From assembly GCA_044426085.1 (NCBI GenBank), contig JAWXUU010000006.1, forward strand, positions 62,001 through 126,000: a stretch of DNA of 64,000 nucleotides, given 5' to 3'. Numbering within the stretch: position 1 is the stretch's first letter; every line of letters begins with the position of its first letter. The translations under genes and the position numbers were made by a program. The DNA comes from JAWXUU01 sp044426085 (GTDB taxonomy: Bacteria; Bacillota; Clostridia; Christensenellales; CAMQZB01). The notes beneath the pieces are model-generated. The model had not been told where the DNA came from, did no database searches, and saw only the letters and a program-made list of their open reading frames with translations. Below are positions 8,061 through 17,145 of the stretch, piece after piece.

Positions 8061-10118
8061 ATGCCAGGCACTATCGTTGATAAACTTATAATTCCAAAAG
8101 AGCTTTCTATTTCTCGCTTCAATTTGCGAGTTTTGGAAGAGGCACTTTCAAAAAAGCACACTGCTATTGAAAAACTTTCTTATCTTAGCATATACGAATC
8201 CAACACTAAGGAATTTTTCGAAGTCCGCGTTGGGAAAATTTTGAACAAATTTCTCGCGTGTCAGGGTGACCTTTCTTCCGATTCGGTTTATTCCAATTTG
8301 TTCGACACACTCAAGCATCAAGAATTGCACAACCTTGCTGTTTTTGCAACGGCTTTCGACCTTTTGAAAGGTGAACTTTCACGAAAGAAAATCCACTTTA
8401 TCGACTGCGACGGCTTGAAAAAAAGTGAGCAAAAAGCCGTTTTGAAAGAACTTCAAAAAGTGCCATACTCACCAAAAACCGTTGGGCATGCCGACCAAGT
8501 GGACGTTTCGCAAGAGCGATACATTTCCCTTTCTGAAACCACAACCGACGGTGAATATGTTTGGTGCGAACTTCCGCACTTTTCAAACTTTATCTTCCGC
8601 CGTGAAGATGGCCTGTATGTTTTGCCATACGAAAAAGCTATCATCAAATATATAAACGTGCTGTTTGGCACAGACAAAATCAAAGAAACTGCCATTTTGC
8701 GAATTTATCACAACCACCACTTCAAAATTCCAAAAAAAGTGCAAACAAGCTTTGATTATCCAACCAAACTTTCTTCTTTGCTTTCTAAACGCAGATATAA
8801 AGAAGTGACAAAAATCGATTATTGCGGTGTGCTTACAAAAAACACTTCCACTTTCATACTTGAAAAGACAAACATGCTTTTGCCTTTCATTTTCGAAAGA
8901 CGCTTTTTTGATTACGGCTTTATTTCGCCAATCGTGAAGTTTTTAAAAGAAGTGACACCAACACCCGCCCAAAAATATCCACCAATTGAAAATCCATACA
9001 TAAGTGCCAAGGGGATATCTGAAACGCTTAAAAAACGCGACATTTTGATTTCTTTCCCATACGAATCGACAGAGCTTTTCTGGGATTTTTGCAAGGGGTT
9101 ATACGACGACAGTGTGGAAAGCATTTGCGCGACACTTTATCGCGTGAACAGCAATTCACGACTTATTGATTCACTTGTTTTTGCAAGCGAAAAGGGGATT
9201 AAGGTTCGCGTTTATATCGAACTTCTCGCACGCGGATCGGAAGATAACAACATTCAGCTTGCGGAATATCTTATGCTTAAAGGGATAGAAGTGAAAACCA
9301 ACATGGAAGGATTCAAAGTGCACAGCAAGCTTATTTGCGTGAAGAAGAAAAACCCGAACGGGGAGTTTTCTTATCAAACGCTTGTGGGCACGGGCAACTT
9401 CAACGAATCTACTATGCGGTTATACACCGACTTTCACCTTATCACGGCATCGCCCGCGATTTATCAGGAGGCGGAAAGCTTTTTCGGGTTCCTTTTTGAC
9501 GGCATACAACCAACTTTTTCCAAACTTTTGGTTACTAACTTCAATTTCAAAGATCGCTTTATTCACGAGATTGATAAGGAAATCGAGTTTGCCAAATCGG
9601 GCGGAAAAACTCAAATCATTCTGAAAGCAAATGGGCTCAATCATCCCGACGTGATTTTGAAACTTATGGAAGCGTCGCGTTATATGCCTGTGAAATTATA
9701 CATCCGCGGTGTTTGCGCCGTTGTGCCTGGCATTGAAGAATACACTCCTAATATGGAAATTTATTCAATCGTTGGCAAGTTCTTGGAACATTCAAGAATA
9801 TATTCTTTCGGCATTGGAAAACGCAACCGCATTTTTATCGGCTCTTGCGACATCATGACGAGAAACATCGACAAACGATACGAAGTCTGCGTGAAAGTGG
9901 AAAGTGCACAACTGAAAGCTCACCTTTCAAAATTCCTCTTCTACGCTTCAAAAGATACTGTCAACAAACATATCCTTGGAAGCAACAAACAATACATCAA
10001 AGCAAGCACCCCACCAATCTCAGATTCTTTCAGAAACCAATACGCTTATTTGAAAAATATTAAGCAAAGCAAGCAAAGCAAGCAAAGCAAAGCTTTGCAA
10101 TTAAAAATTAAAAATTAA
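8061..10118 (+). CDS. ppk: polyphosphate kinase 1
   Basis: Makes inorganic polyphosphate from ATP. 685 aa, normal for PPK1. The N-terminal domain carries ELSISRFNLRVLEEA and ESNTKEFFEVRVG. The two PLD-like domains contain the phosphorylated-His segment KVHSKLI (~454), followed by VGTGNFNESTMRLYTDFHL, and the second histidine in VGKFLEHSRIYSFG (~602). The C-terminus is odd. After the last conserved part comes a Lys/Ser/Gln repeat (KQSKQSKQSK), then residues translated from the hairpin and first heptads of repeat R3, which also provides the stop codon. AAGGAGCAATC precedes the ATG. A polyphosphate-degrading Ppx is encoded at 47 kb. Confidence 0.95.
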   Translation: MPGTIVDKLIIPKELSISRFNLRVLEEALSKKHTAIEKLSYLSIYESNTKEFFEVRVGKILNKFLACQGDLSSDSVYSNLFDTLKHQELHNLAVFATAFDLLKGELSRKKIHFIDCDGLKKSEQKAVLKELQKVPYSPKTVGHADQVDVSQERYISLSETTTDGEYVWCELPHFSNFIFRREDGLYVLPYEKAIIKYINVLFGTDKIKETAILRIYHNHHFKIPKKVQTSFDYPTKLSSLLSKRRYKEVTKIDYCGVLTKNTSTFILEKTNMLLPFIFERRFFDYGFISPIVKFLKEVTPTPAQKYPPIENPYISAKGISETLKKRDILISFPYESTELFWDFCKGLYDDSVESICATLYRVNSNSRLIDSLVFASEKGIKVRVYIELLARGSEDNNIQLAEYLMLKGIEVKTNMEGFKVHSKLICVKKKNPNGEFSYQTLVGTGNFNESTMRLYTDFHLITASPAIYQEAESFFGFLFDGIQPTFSKLLVTNFNFKDRFIHEIDKEIEFAKSGGKTQIILKANGLNHPDVILKLMEASRYMPVKLYIRGVCAVVPGIEEYTPNMEIYSIVGKFLEHSRIYSFGIGKRNRIFIGSCDIMTRNIDKRYEVCVKVESAQLKAHLSKFLFYASKDTVNKHILGSNKQYIKASTPPISDSFRNQYAYLKNIKQSKQSKQSKALQLKIKN

Positions 10119-10299
10119 AAATTAAAAATTGTGGTAAAGCACTCGCTTTGCTCGTGCATTCAATTATTAGAAATTAAAAAAGGGGCGTTACTTGTATTAA
10201 ATAACGCCCTTTTCATATTTTCTAATAATTGAATGCACAGGGAGCTTTGCTCCCGTGCCTTACCACAATTTTTAATTTTTAATTTTTAATTTTTAATTT
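10098..10299. repeat. structured intergenic repeat, copy R3
   Basis: Core at 10128-10269. The central stem is ggggcgtta / taacgccc. The right arm is a different hairpin (gggagc-ttt-gctccc) from the left arm. The heptads on the left encode the last residues and stop of ppk. It lies between convergent genes. Confidence 0.9.
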
Positions 10300-10360
10300 C
10301 CCGTTTTTAATTTAAATTTGCTGTTTATCGAGTTCGCTGAGCGAATCCGTTTTCGTTTTG

Positions 10361-10711
10361 CTACGCAAAATGCTTTTTGCACCCATGACAATACGCTTTA
10401 TAGTCTCCTTTCAGCCAGACGAAAAGGGGTTTATCGCAGGATTCGCACATGCAGTAGCCCTGAAAGCCTAGTTTTGATAGGATTTCGAAAAATTCTAGGC
10501 GGAAGTCTTCATCTTCTTCTTGGAGAATTTGAAATCTTGAGTCTTGAATTTTCATAAGTGAAATATTTGGGTCTTGCAATTCTTTTTCTGTTATGAAAGT
10601 TTGGATATCTTTCACAAGACTTTCCGTGTCTTGATAGAATTCGCGATATAAAATTCCACGCACTGTTTCGCCATCGCGAAAGACAACTGCGTTTCCGTTT
10701 TCTATTGTCAT
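10361..10711 (-). CDS. small zinc-ribbon-like protein of unknown function
   Basis: 116 aa, not recognised. The C-terminal 30 residues hold two Cys pairs, CMCESCDKP and CHGCKKHFA, consistent with one zinc site. The rest is acidic and predicted helical (TESLVKDIQTFITEKELQ, EEDEDFRLEFFEILSKLGF). It overlaps the galU stop by 4 bp (ATGA) with AAGGTGG upstream, so it is cotranscribed and coupled with galU. The TAG stop sits in the loop of a cattttgcg-TAG-hairpin, as for other gene ends here. A regulatory partner of GalU is possible but unsupported. Confidence 0.75.
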   Translation of the reverse strand: MTIENGNAVVFRDGETVRGILYREFYQDTESLVKDIQTFITEKELQDPNISLMKIQDSRFQILQEEDEDFRLEFFEILSKLGFQGYCMCESCDKPLFVWLKGDYKAYCHGCKKHFA

Positions 10712-11583
10712 AAGTTTTCTGCCACCTTTTTTATATAGTTTTTAAAATTTTCACCTAGCTGTTCACTTTCAAGGGCGAAATCCACCACCGCTTCCAGATA
10801 TGAAGCTTTGTTGCCGGTGTCGTATCTTCTGCCTTGATATTCCACTGCACAAACTAGGTCTTTTTTCGCCATCAGTTGAAAAGTATCGGTGATTTGGAAT
10901 TCTCCGCCAATGCCCTTAGGCGTGATTTTTATAAAGTCGAAAACGTCGGGCGTGAGAATGTATCTGCCAAGCCCCGCGATGTTGCTTGGCGCGTCTTCCT
11001 CATTTGGTTTTTCGATTATGTCTGATATGAAATATATCTCGTCTTGCTTTGACTTGATTTTTATCGACGAATATTTTGATATCACATCCATCGCCACTTG
11101 CTGACAGCCAATCACAGTTTTACCCGTTTTTTCATACGCCTTTGCAAGCTGACCAATTGCGGGATTTCCCACTTCGCTTTTTATTAAATCGTCGCCAAAA
11201 AGCAGCGCAAAAGGCTCGCCGTTTGCGAAATCTTCACACAGCGAAATTGCGTGCGCCGACCCAAGCGGCGTGTTTTGCTGAACGAAAGAAAACTTAGCCA
11301 TTTTTGCAATGCTAGCAATCTGGCTTGCATATTCATCCGCCCCGCGACTTTTCAAAAAGCTTTCAAGTTGTTCGTTTTTTGAAAAATGATTTCTTATTGA
11401 CGCCTTGTCTTGATTGTCGATTATAAGGATTTCTTCAATCCCCGCTTCGCAAACTTCCGCCACAATATACTGCAACACTGGCGTGTCAATTATCGGCAAA
11501 AGTTCCTTTGGGCATGCCTTAGTGTAAGGCAAAAATCGAGTGCCCAACCCCGCACAAGGTATAACTGCTTTTTTGATTCTCAT
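10708..11583 (-). CDS. galU: UTP-glucose-1-phosphate uridylyltransferase
   Basis: Makes UDP-glucose for glycolipid, teichoic acid or exopolysaccharide synthesis. 291 aa, typical length. The nucleotidyltransferase signature GLGTRFLPYTKACPKELLPI is at the N-terminus, followed by IDTPVLQYIVAEV, the LFGDDLIK metal-binding Asp pair and EKPNEEDAPSN. The C-terminal YQGRRYDTGNKASYLEA stretch is characteristic of GalU. The start at 11583 has GGAGG 5 bp upstream; the in-frame upstream extension would run into the hairpin of repeat R4. First gene of a two-gene unit. Confidence 0.95.
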   Translation of the reverse strand: MRIKKAVIPCAGLGTRFLPYTKACPKELLPIIDTPVLQYIVAEVCEAGIEEILIIDNQDKASIRNHFSKNEQLESFLKSRGADEYASQIASIAKMAKFSFVQQNTPLGSAHAISLCEDFANGEPFALLFGDDLIKSEVGNPAIGQLAKAYEKTGKTVIGCQQVAMDVISKYSSIKIKSKQDEIYFISDIIEKPNEEDAPSNIAGLGRYILTPDVFDFIKITPKGIGGEFQITDTFQLMAKKDLVCAVEYQGRRYDTGNKASYLEAVVDFALESEQLGENFKNYIKKVAENL

Positions 11584-11591
11584 AAAACCTC

Positions 11592-11816
11592 CTGCAAATT
11601 TGCTTTGCAAATTTGCAAATTAAAAATTAAAAATTAAAAATTGTGGTAAGCACTTGCTTCGCTCGTGCATGCTATTATTTAAAATTGTTATAGTAGCGTT
11701 GGTTCTTGATAGTTACGATTCTATTATCATATCTAATAATTGAATGCATAGGGCGAAGCCCATGCCTTACCACAATTTTTAATTTTTAATTTTTAATTTT
11801 TAATTTTTAATTGTAA
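11592..11816. repeat. structured intergenic repeat, copy R4, with upstream hairpin
   Basis: Core at 11640-11776. The right arm is gcatagggcgaagcccatgc, the left arm gcacttgcttcgctcgtgc. A palindrome gcaaatttg-ctttg-caaatttgc at 11592-11616 lies on the galU side. The HD-gene stop hairpin adjoins on the other side. Confidence 0.9.
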
Positions 11817-11841
11817 AACAAAGCTCCGCTTTGTTTTACAC
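11813..11841 (-). terminator. hairpin spanning the HD-hydrolase stop codon
   Basis: tgtaaaacaaagc and its complement flank a short loop. On the minus strand, the TAA stop of the HD protein is in the 5' arm, and the A/T heptads of R4 follow. Confidence 0.6.
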
Positions 11842-12405
11842 TCCTTCCAATTCTCCAACAAGACTCTTCATTGCATCGAGGGTTTGTTGTAAGAGTTCTT
11901 CTGTTGTCATGCCTAGGTTTTCTGCGCCTAGGGCGATTGTGTCGCGACTGCAACCTGCGGCGAATTTTTTATCTTTGAACTTCTTTTTCAAGCTTGAAAG
12001 TTCCATATCAGATACGCTCTTGCTTGGGCGCATTCTTGCCGCCGCGCCAATAAGCCCAGTGAGCTCGTCGCACGCGAACAAAATCTTTTCCATATACTTT
12101 GTTGGCTGTGGTGCACCATCGCAAATCCCATAGCCATGCGACGCACAAGAAACCGCAAAATCATTATCGATTTCTTCATCGGCGAAGATTTTCATGCAAG
12201 CCACGCAGTGCTGTTCTGGATATAAACCAAAGTCTACATCGTGGAGTGTCCCCACTGCTTTCCAGTAGTCCATATCTTCGTTATGTACGCCCGCAAAATA
12301 CCCCATAACACCACCCACAATCTTGCCATGTGTGCGATGAAAAGCGTCGCTGTCGTATTTCTCCAAAATCTCGTATGCCTTAGAAGGCGTTGGAATGTAA
12401 GTCAT
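11836..12405 (-). CDS. HD-domain hydrolase
   Basis: 189 aa, a single HD domain. Metal-binding residues in order: His in RTHGKIVGGVM (~24), the HD pair in VGTLHDVDF (~53-54), further His in PEQHCVACM and ASHGYGICDG, and Asp in ACDELTGLIG. Such stand-alone proteins are predicted phosphohydrolases of unknown substrate. The ribosome site AGGAG is 12 bp before the ATG. The stop is in a hairpin beside repeat R4. No functional link to neighbours is evident. Confidence 0.85.
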   Translation of the reverse strand: MTYIPTPSKAYEILEKYDSDAFHRTHGKIVGGVMGYFAGVHNEDMDYWKAVGTLHDVDFGLYPEQHCVACMKIFADEEIDNDFAVSCASHGYGICDGAPQPTKYMEKILFACDELTGLIGAAARMRPSKSVSDMELSSLKKKFKDKKFAAGCSRDTIALGAENLGMTTEELLQQTLDAMKSLVGELEGV

Positions 12406-12479
12406 TTTTTTATTGCTCTCCTTTTTGTTTATGATTGGTTTTGTGTTAGTTTTGTTTTTGGATATAGGAAGGATTTGGG

Positions 12480-12696
12480 AAATTAAAAATTAAAAATTAA
12501 AAATTAAAAATTGTGGTAAGGCATGGGCTTCGCCCTATGCATCCAATTATTAGATTAGACAGTAGGAACGTTACTATCAAGAAACACGCCACTATAACAA
12601 TTTTAAATAATAGCATGCACAAGCGAAGCGAGTGCTTACCACAATTTTCAATTTTTATCGAGCTCGCAGAGCGAAGCCTGTTTTTAATTTTTAATT
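12480..12696. repeat. structured intergenic repeat, copy R5, with side module
   Basis: Core at 12510-12645 with left arm gcatgggcttcgccctatgc. On the right, between heptads, is the extra module tcgagctcgcagagcgaagc, which recurs at R6, R8, R10, R13, R14 and beside the parS sites. Confidence 0.9.
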
Positions 12697-12726
12697 GTAA
12701 AAACAAAGCTCCGCTTTGTTTTTACA
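12695..12726 (-). terminator. hairpin spanning the DUF6320 gene stop codon
   Basis: tgtaaaaacaaagc and its complement flank a short loop. The TAA stop of the minus-strand gene is in the 5' arm. Confidence 0.6.
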
Positions 12727-13396
12727 GGTGTAATCTTTTTTTCATTTCTCCTGCTAGTCCTTTTTGGGATACTGTTATTATCACTGCTAGGGCGACGATT
12801 GCTGTTAGGGTGCTTGCTATTATTCCCCATTTGATTGGGACAAAGAACAGCAGTGGGGCTTGCAGAATTGCTACTGCCAAGGTTGCCACGCTGTAGTGCA
12901 AGTGGTCGCGATAATTAAGCAAGTTGGCAAGGGCGATTATCGCGATTGCGACACTGACTGACATTGCCAAAAATGGGATTGCGTAGCACGCCGACCACCC
13001 TGAAAAACCTGTGAGAAACACGTCGATTGAAAGCAGCAGAAGTGAAATTGTTAGCAGTTGGCGAAACAAAACCTTCGTTGCGTTGCCTTTTTTCATTATG
13101 CATTTTGAAATTAGATGCCAGCAATAAAAAGTGCCAACACCCACAATCACGCTCCATTTTACGGGTGCGATTTTATACGTTGCGATGTTGATTATCACGC
13201 AAACGAAAACCGCCACTGCCGACATCGCCAAAAACAGCTTGGATAAAAAGTTTCGCTTGTTGGAGCTTTCGCGTATCACCGCGGTGGGAAATTTCATTCC
13301 GCACGCGTTATCAACTTCCACAAGTTGGTCGCCACAAAGGGGGCAATATGATCTGTCGGTGTCGACCGACATCTTGCAATCGTTGCAAAATTTCAT
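12722..13396 (-). CDS. zinc-ribbon membrane protein (DUF6320-like)
   Basis: 224 aa. An N-terminal zinc ribbon (CNDCKMSV ... CPLCGDQL) is followed by about six hydrophobic segments from residue ~55, giving a small polytopic membrane protein. The layout and the upstream acyltransferase match the pairing seen for DUF6320 proteins; this is from memory of the family rather than a search. The ATG at 13396 has AGGAG 7 bp upstream; the ATG 12 codons earlier lacks a ribosome site. The gene lies about 60 bp downstream of the acyltransferase gene on the same strand, so they are probably cotranscribed. Function unknown. Confidence 0.75.
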   Translation of the reverse strand: MKFCNDCKMSVDTDRSYCPLCGDQLVEVDNACGMKFPTAVIRESSNKRNFLSKLFLAMSAVAVFVCVIINIATYKIAPVKWSVIVGVGTFYCWHLISKCIMKKGNATKVLFRQLLTISLLLLSIDVFLTGFSGWSACYAIPFLAMSVSVAIAIIALANLLNYRDHLHYSVATLAVAILQAPLLFFVPIKWGIIASTLTAIVALAVIITVSQKGLAGEMKKRLHL

Positions 13397-13458
13397 GTTT
13401 TCTCCTGTTTTATATGGTAAAGTGATTTTCACTTATGGTGAAGTGATTCCACACTTAT

Positions 13459-15009
13459 TTATTCTTCAAAATATGTTGATTCAAGCTGAAATTCTAGACC
13501 TTGCGATTGCAGAAATCTGAAAAATTCCTTTTCTAGTGGGCATTCTCTTATTCGCCTTGTGAAAGAAAAGCACAAGTCGTCGCGATAGGTCACGGCGGAG
13601 CAGAATGTTACGCCATGCGCCGAAACTGACGATTGGAATTCCAATCCAACCACATGTTTTTCCATGCTTTCTGGCAATTTCACCACACCTAGGTTTGAAA
13701 AATTGGTTGTGATGTTTTTTAGACCCGATGTGAAATACACCGTTTTCATGATAAAGTTTTTAAGTGGGAGTGGGGCGATTCTTATTGCTAGATTTTTTTC
13801 AATTTGGGTGTGTGAAGAAAATCTTGAAATAAGGAAATCTTTTGTTAGCGTTTGATTGAAGCTTTCTTTCACACCCGCAAGAACGCTGTCGAAATCCACG
13901 GCATCGCCTTTTTTGATAGCGCCATGCACAAAACTTGAAAAGTTTCGTAGCGTTTCGGAAGGGAAAAGTTTGCGAAGATTCACCGGCACAAGCACTTGGA
14001 TTGGGTGTTTAAAATTGTGGTCGTTGCCTTTGAAATCTATGTTGTAGACAGAAATCAAAAGCGCCGTCACGACGTATTGCGTGATCGTGCAATTTTTTTC
14101 TTTGGCAAGTTGCAAAAATGCTTTTGCGGATGTGTGCGCGTTGATAACTGAAAAGCCGTATCCGAATTCTGTGCCCGTCATCTTGTGGGCGCGTGGTGGC
14201 ATTTCCACTTTCTTGTTGTTTTTATCATAATATTTTAAATAGCTGTTTTCATGTTCCGATAGCGATGATTTTGCGTGGGGATTTTTCACAAGTCCCTCCG
14301 TTGCAACATCTTCGCCACGCATTTGCAAATAGCTGAAAAGTAGCGTTTTCAAAAATTCCATACCACCGCCACCGTCGGACAGCGAATGGAAAATATCCAG
14401 ATAGATTCTGTTTTCAAAATACGAAACTTTGAATAAATAATCATTCAAGTTGCTTGGCACAATCAAGGCACAAGGCGTGTCGTCATCTTGAAAAATTTTC
14501 GGGCGTTTTTCGTTGAATTCAAAGAAGAACCAAAACGCACCACGGCGTAGCTTCACGCGAAAGGCGGGGTGACGTTCCAACGTTTGCACAAGCGCTTTTT
14601 GCAAAATTTGTGGGTCGACATCTTCTTTCAACCTTGCACCAAGGCGAAAAACATTTGTATCTTTCACCGAAGAAACGGCGGGGAAAATCTTGCCGGCGTT
14701 ATCCAGCTTGTACCAATCGAAAACCTTTTTGTTCGATTTTGCAAGCATTTGGTTTATTTCAGATTTTTCTTCTTGCACACTCTTTTTATACTGTGCACGC
14801 TGAATTTTGATTTCTGCTTTCACGCGGTTTTTTTCCTGTTTAAACGCGGATTTCGTCTGTTTTTTTGCGTGTTTTTCCTGCGATTTTTCAGCTTTGGCTT
14901 CAGCGGTTTCCGATTTTGCCTTGGCTTTGGCTTCGGATTTGGCTTCGGATTTGGCTTCGGCGGTTTCCGATTTGCTTGTTTTTTTGAGTTTTTCTTTATC
15001 TTTTGCCAT
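13459..15009 (-). CDS. alcohol acetyltransferase / condensation-domain-like protein
   Basis: 516 aa. Residues ~1-90 are a Lys/Glu/Ala-rich, probably coiled or disordered extension with repeated SEAKSEAK and SETAEAK motifs. The rest is a CoA-dependent acyltransferase fold (AATase/PapA/condensation superfamily). It contains the catalytic HSLSDGGGGMEF motif (HxxxDG, ~208), and a later NFSNLGVVKLP stretch resembles the NxG region of that fold. It probably transfers an acyl group to an alcohol or lipid hydroxyl; the substrate is unknown. An AAGGA ribosome site precedes the ATG. Followed by the DUF6320-like membrane protein, probably as an operon. Confidence 0.8.
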   Translation of the reverse strand: MAKDKEKLKKTSKSETAEAKSEAKSEAKAKAKSETAEAKAEKSQEKHAKKQTKSAFKQEKNRVKAEIKIQRAQYKKSVQEEKSEINQMLAKSNKKVFDWYKLDNAGKIFPAVSSVKDTNVFRLGARLKEDVDPQILQKALVQTLERHPAFRVKLRRGAFWFFFEFNEKRPKIFQDDDTPCALIVPSNLNDYLFKVSYFENRIYLDIFHSLSDGGGGMEFLKTLLFSYLQMRGEDVATEGLVKNPHAKSSLSEHENSYLKYYDKNNKKVEMPPRAHKMTGTEFGYGFSVINAHTSAKAFLQLAKEKNCTITQYVVTALLISVYNIDFKGNDHNFKHPIQVLVPVNLRKLFPSETLRNFSSFVHGAIKKGDAVDFDSVLAGVKESFNQTLTKDFLISRFSSHTQIEKNLAIRIAPLPLKNFIMKTVYFTSGLKNITTNFSNLGVVKLPESMEKHVVGLEFQSSVSAHGVTFCSAVTYRDDLCFSFTRRIRECPLEKEFFRFLQSQGLEFQLESTYFEE

Positions 15010-15030
15010 CTTTTTTCCTTGGGATAAAGA

Positions 15031-15735
15031 TTATATCCCCAATTGGTATTTCAAAATACCCTTTGCGATGTCATCTGCTATTTCTTGCCTATATTCTGCC
15101 GTTGCGAGCTTTTCCGCTTCGCTTGCAGTTGTGATAAACCCACATTCGATAAGAACTGCGGGCATGTTTATTTTTGTTGTTATGAAAAAGTCGCCATGCC
15201 TCACCACCGCGTTTTCCAACTGGCTTGCTATTGCATTTGCGATTTCTAGCGATTGAGCATTTTTGGTGTCGCAATATATCACCACACCCGTGCGGTCGGT
15301 AAGGATTGACGCGTTGAGATGTATGCTGACGAGAATATCAGCGCCACCGCTTTCGCAAATTTCCTTTCTTGCAAGCATATCGCGTTTTTTGAAACCTGGG
15401 AGCGTTGTGCCATAAAGCCCATAATCCCCCGTTCGCGTCATCACTGTTTGAAACGAAAGACTTGACAGCGTTTCTTGCAACGCTTCTGAAATCTGCAAAT
15501 TTATATCCGCTTCAATAAGTCCGTTGCCCGTTGCTCCGCCATCAATACCGCCGTGACCTGCATCGATTGCAATCGTTGTGAATGCGGGATAGCTTGAAAT
15601 TGACGAAATGTTTTCCGTTTTGTTTATTGTGAGAAACACCACGCAAGTGAAAACAAGGGTGAACACCAAAAACCACCACACGTTGGGAATAAAAATTCGC
15701 AATGGCAACTTGTTTTTCACGCTTACTATATTCAT
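15031..15735 (-). CDS. cwlD: N-acetylmuramoyl-L-alanine amidase, CwlD-like (Amidase_3)
   Basis: Cleaves the amide between muramic acid and the stem peptide. Residues ~18-38 (NVWWFLVFTLVFTCVVFL) form a signal anchor. The Amidase_3 zinc ligands are His in IDAGHGGIDGGA, Glu in GLIEADINLQIS, and His in LVSIHLNAS, with the catalytic Glu in VLIECGFI. The single domain and 234-aa length resemble CwlD, which makes muramic lactam in spore cortex. The start is uncertain: 15735 gives the family length but has a weak ribosome site, and GTG codons at 15795 or 15825 (overlapping the upstream gene) are alternatives. It lies directly downstream of the 346-aa unknown gene. Confidence 0.85.
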   Translation of the reverse strand: MNIVSVKNKLPLRIFIPNVWWFLVFTLVFTCVVFLTINKTENISSISSYPAFTTIAIDAGHGGIDGGATGNGLIEADINLQISEALQETLSSLSFQTVMTRTGDYGLYGTTLPGFKKRDMLARKEICESGGADILVSIHLNASILTDRTGVVIYCDTKNAQSLEIANAIASQLENAVVRHGDFFITTKINMPAVLIECGFITTASEAEKLATAEYRQEIADDIAKGILKYQLGI

Positions 15736-15809
15736 TTTATAATAATTTTCCCCATTTTGCAATATATTTTTCCGACTTTTTACTTTTTTTTCCACCTTTC
15801 CGCCCTTTT

Positions 15810-16850
15810 TTACCACAATAGCCACACCACCTTTGAAAATTCCTTAGGAATATAGCTTGGAAGAATCACTTCTTCTGATTGCTTGATGTTTGTAACTTTG
15901 AAAAAACTGCCGTCACTTTGCGTTTCAAGTTGAAATTTTCGCGTTTCATACATGCTGTTTTCCGTTTGATATAGCAAAATCATTCCGTCGGGCGCGGGGA
16001 TTATTCCACAAAAATCACCGATGAATTCCACAATATCTTCCACGCTTTGGCAAAGTTCTTGCGAAAGATATTTCGACAGCATTTTGGTTTTTAGCTGTGG
16101 CGATAGATACTTTGCAAGAAACAAAACTTCAAAAAAGAAAGGCGGAAAAGTTTCCGCTGTGTAGTTTTCCAAAAACGCTGTGCTTGCGGAATTATAAGCT
16201 TCGCAACTGCCACTAAAAATATTGCTTTGGGGATATTCAAGGGGGAAACTGCCGTCAAATGTGATGTGGCAAGATGTTTGATTTTTCAGCTCGATTTTCA
16301 CTTCGCCGTTTGAAATTTGAAAGGTCGTAGCGGGGATTTTTTCGCTTGCAATATATTCCACACCGTCGAAAAACAGCACTGTTATATAGCTTTCAAACTG
16401 CAAAATTATATAATCGCCACCGCGGATATTCACGCAGTCGCTGGATTTTAGATTGCAGTTTTCAAGAGAGTATCCGCCGTTTTGGCAAAACACTTCCACA
16501 CCGCTTTTTTGTGAAGTTTCTCCGCCATGGGAAAAAACAACGTGCCTTGCACTTGCAATATATTCGCTTTTTGTGGGTTGATAATGTGTTTCACTGCAAT
16601 CGCTTTTTGCCATTTTACTGTGCGTTTGTGCGATTTCACCACGGGGATAAATAAGGGCAGTGTCGCCCACAAAAACACAGTTGCAACAGTCCGCCCAACC
16701 GCGGTTTTTTTTGCAAATATAAACTTCCCACGTGCCACCCATATTCGCACCGCGCAAAAACAGCGGTAGCTCGCAAGAAAAATTCCCATCGCAAACCCCG
16801 CCACCACAAAATTTCACCGATAAATCATCATCAAAAATCAAAACTTCCAT
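15810..16850 (-). CDS. hypothetical protein, 346 aa
   Basis: Not recognised. A soluble-looking protein without signal peptide or clear membrane segment. The N-terminal half is Cys/Gly-rich and predicted beta (FCGGGVCDGNFSCELPLF, NRGWADCCNCVFVGD). A helical stretch at ~225-275 contains FEVLFLAKYLSPQLKTKMLSKYL, and the tail is again beta (MILLYQTENSMYETRKFQLE). It ends within, or immediately before, the amidase gene and is probably cotranscribed with it. AAAGGGTG precedes the ATG at 16850; a GTG two codons earlier is equally possible. No function is assigned. Confidence 0.65.
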   Translation of the reverse strand: MEVLIFDDDLSVKFCGGGVCDGNFSCELPLFLRGANMGGTWEVYICKKNRGWADCCNCVFVGDTALIYPRGEIAQTHSKMAKSDCSETHYQPTKSEYIASARHVVFSHGGETSQKSGVEVFCQNGGYSLENCNLKSSDCVNIRGGDYIILQFESYITVLFFDGVEYIASEKIPATTFQISNGEVKIELKNQTSCHITFDGSFPLEYPQSNIFSGSCEAYNSASTAFLENYTAETFPPFFFEVLFLAKYLSPQLKTKMLSKYLSQELCQSVEDIVEFIGDFCGIIPAPDGMILLYQTENSMYETRKFQLETQSDGSFFKVTNIKQSEEVILPSYIPKEFSKVVWLLW

Positions 16851-16893
16851 ATTCACCCTTTTTGATTATTATATTGTGGAGGAAGGAGAAAAA

Positions 16894-17140
16894 GAACGGG
16901 CGAAGCAAAGCTTTGCTTTGCTTCGCTAATTAAAAATTAAAAATTAAAAACAGGCTTCGCTCTGCGAGCTCGATAAAAATTGTGGTAGGCACTCGCGTTG
17001 CTCGTGCACTCTATTATATTTGGGCAATAAAAAAGGAACGCCCCTATTTGAATAGTTACGTTCCTGCCATTGGTTACTATTATAATTGAAAAGCACGAAG
17101 CGAAGCTGAGTGCATTACCACAATTTTTAATTTTTAATTG
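16894..17140. repeat. structured intergenic repeat, copy R6, with side module
   Basis: Core at 16979-17124 with central stem aaggaacg / cgttcct. On the left are a gcgaagcaaagc palindrome (16900-16927), heptads and the gcttcgctctgcgagctcga module. It fills the gap between the start of the 346-aa gene and the symporter stop. Confidence 0.9.
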
Positions 17141-17145
17141 CGAAG

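Noticed and set aside
14569..15256. Long Phe-rich plus-strand frames opposite the acyltransferase and amidase
   Set aside because: Shadows of the Lys/Glu/Ala-rich coding strand; composition is an artefact of the complement.
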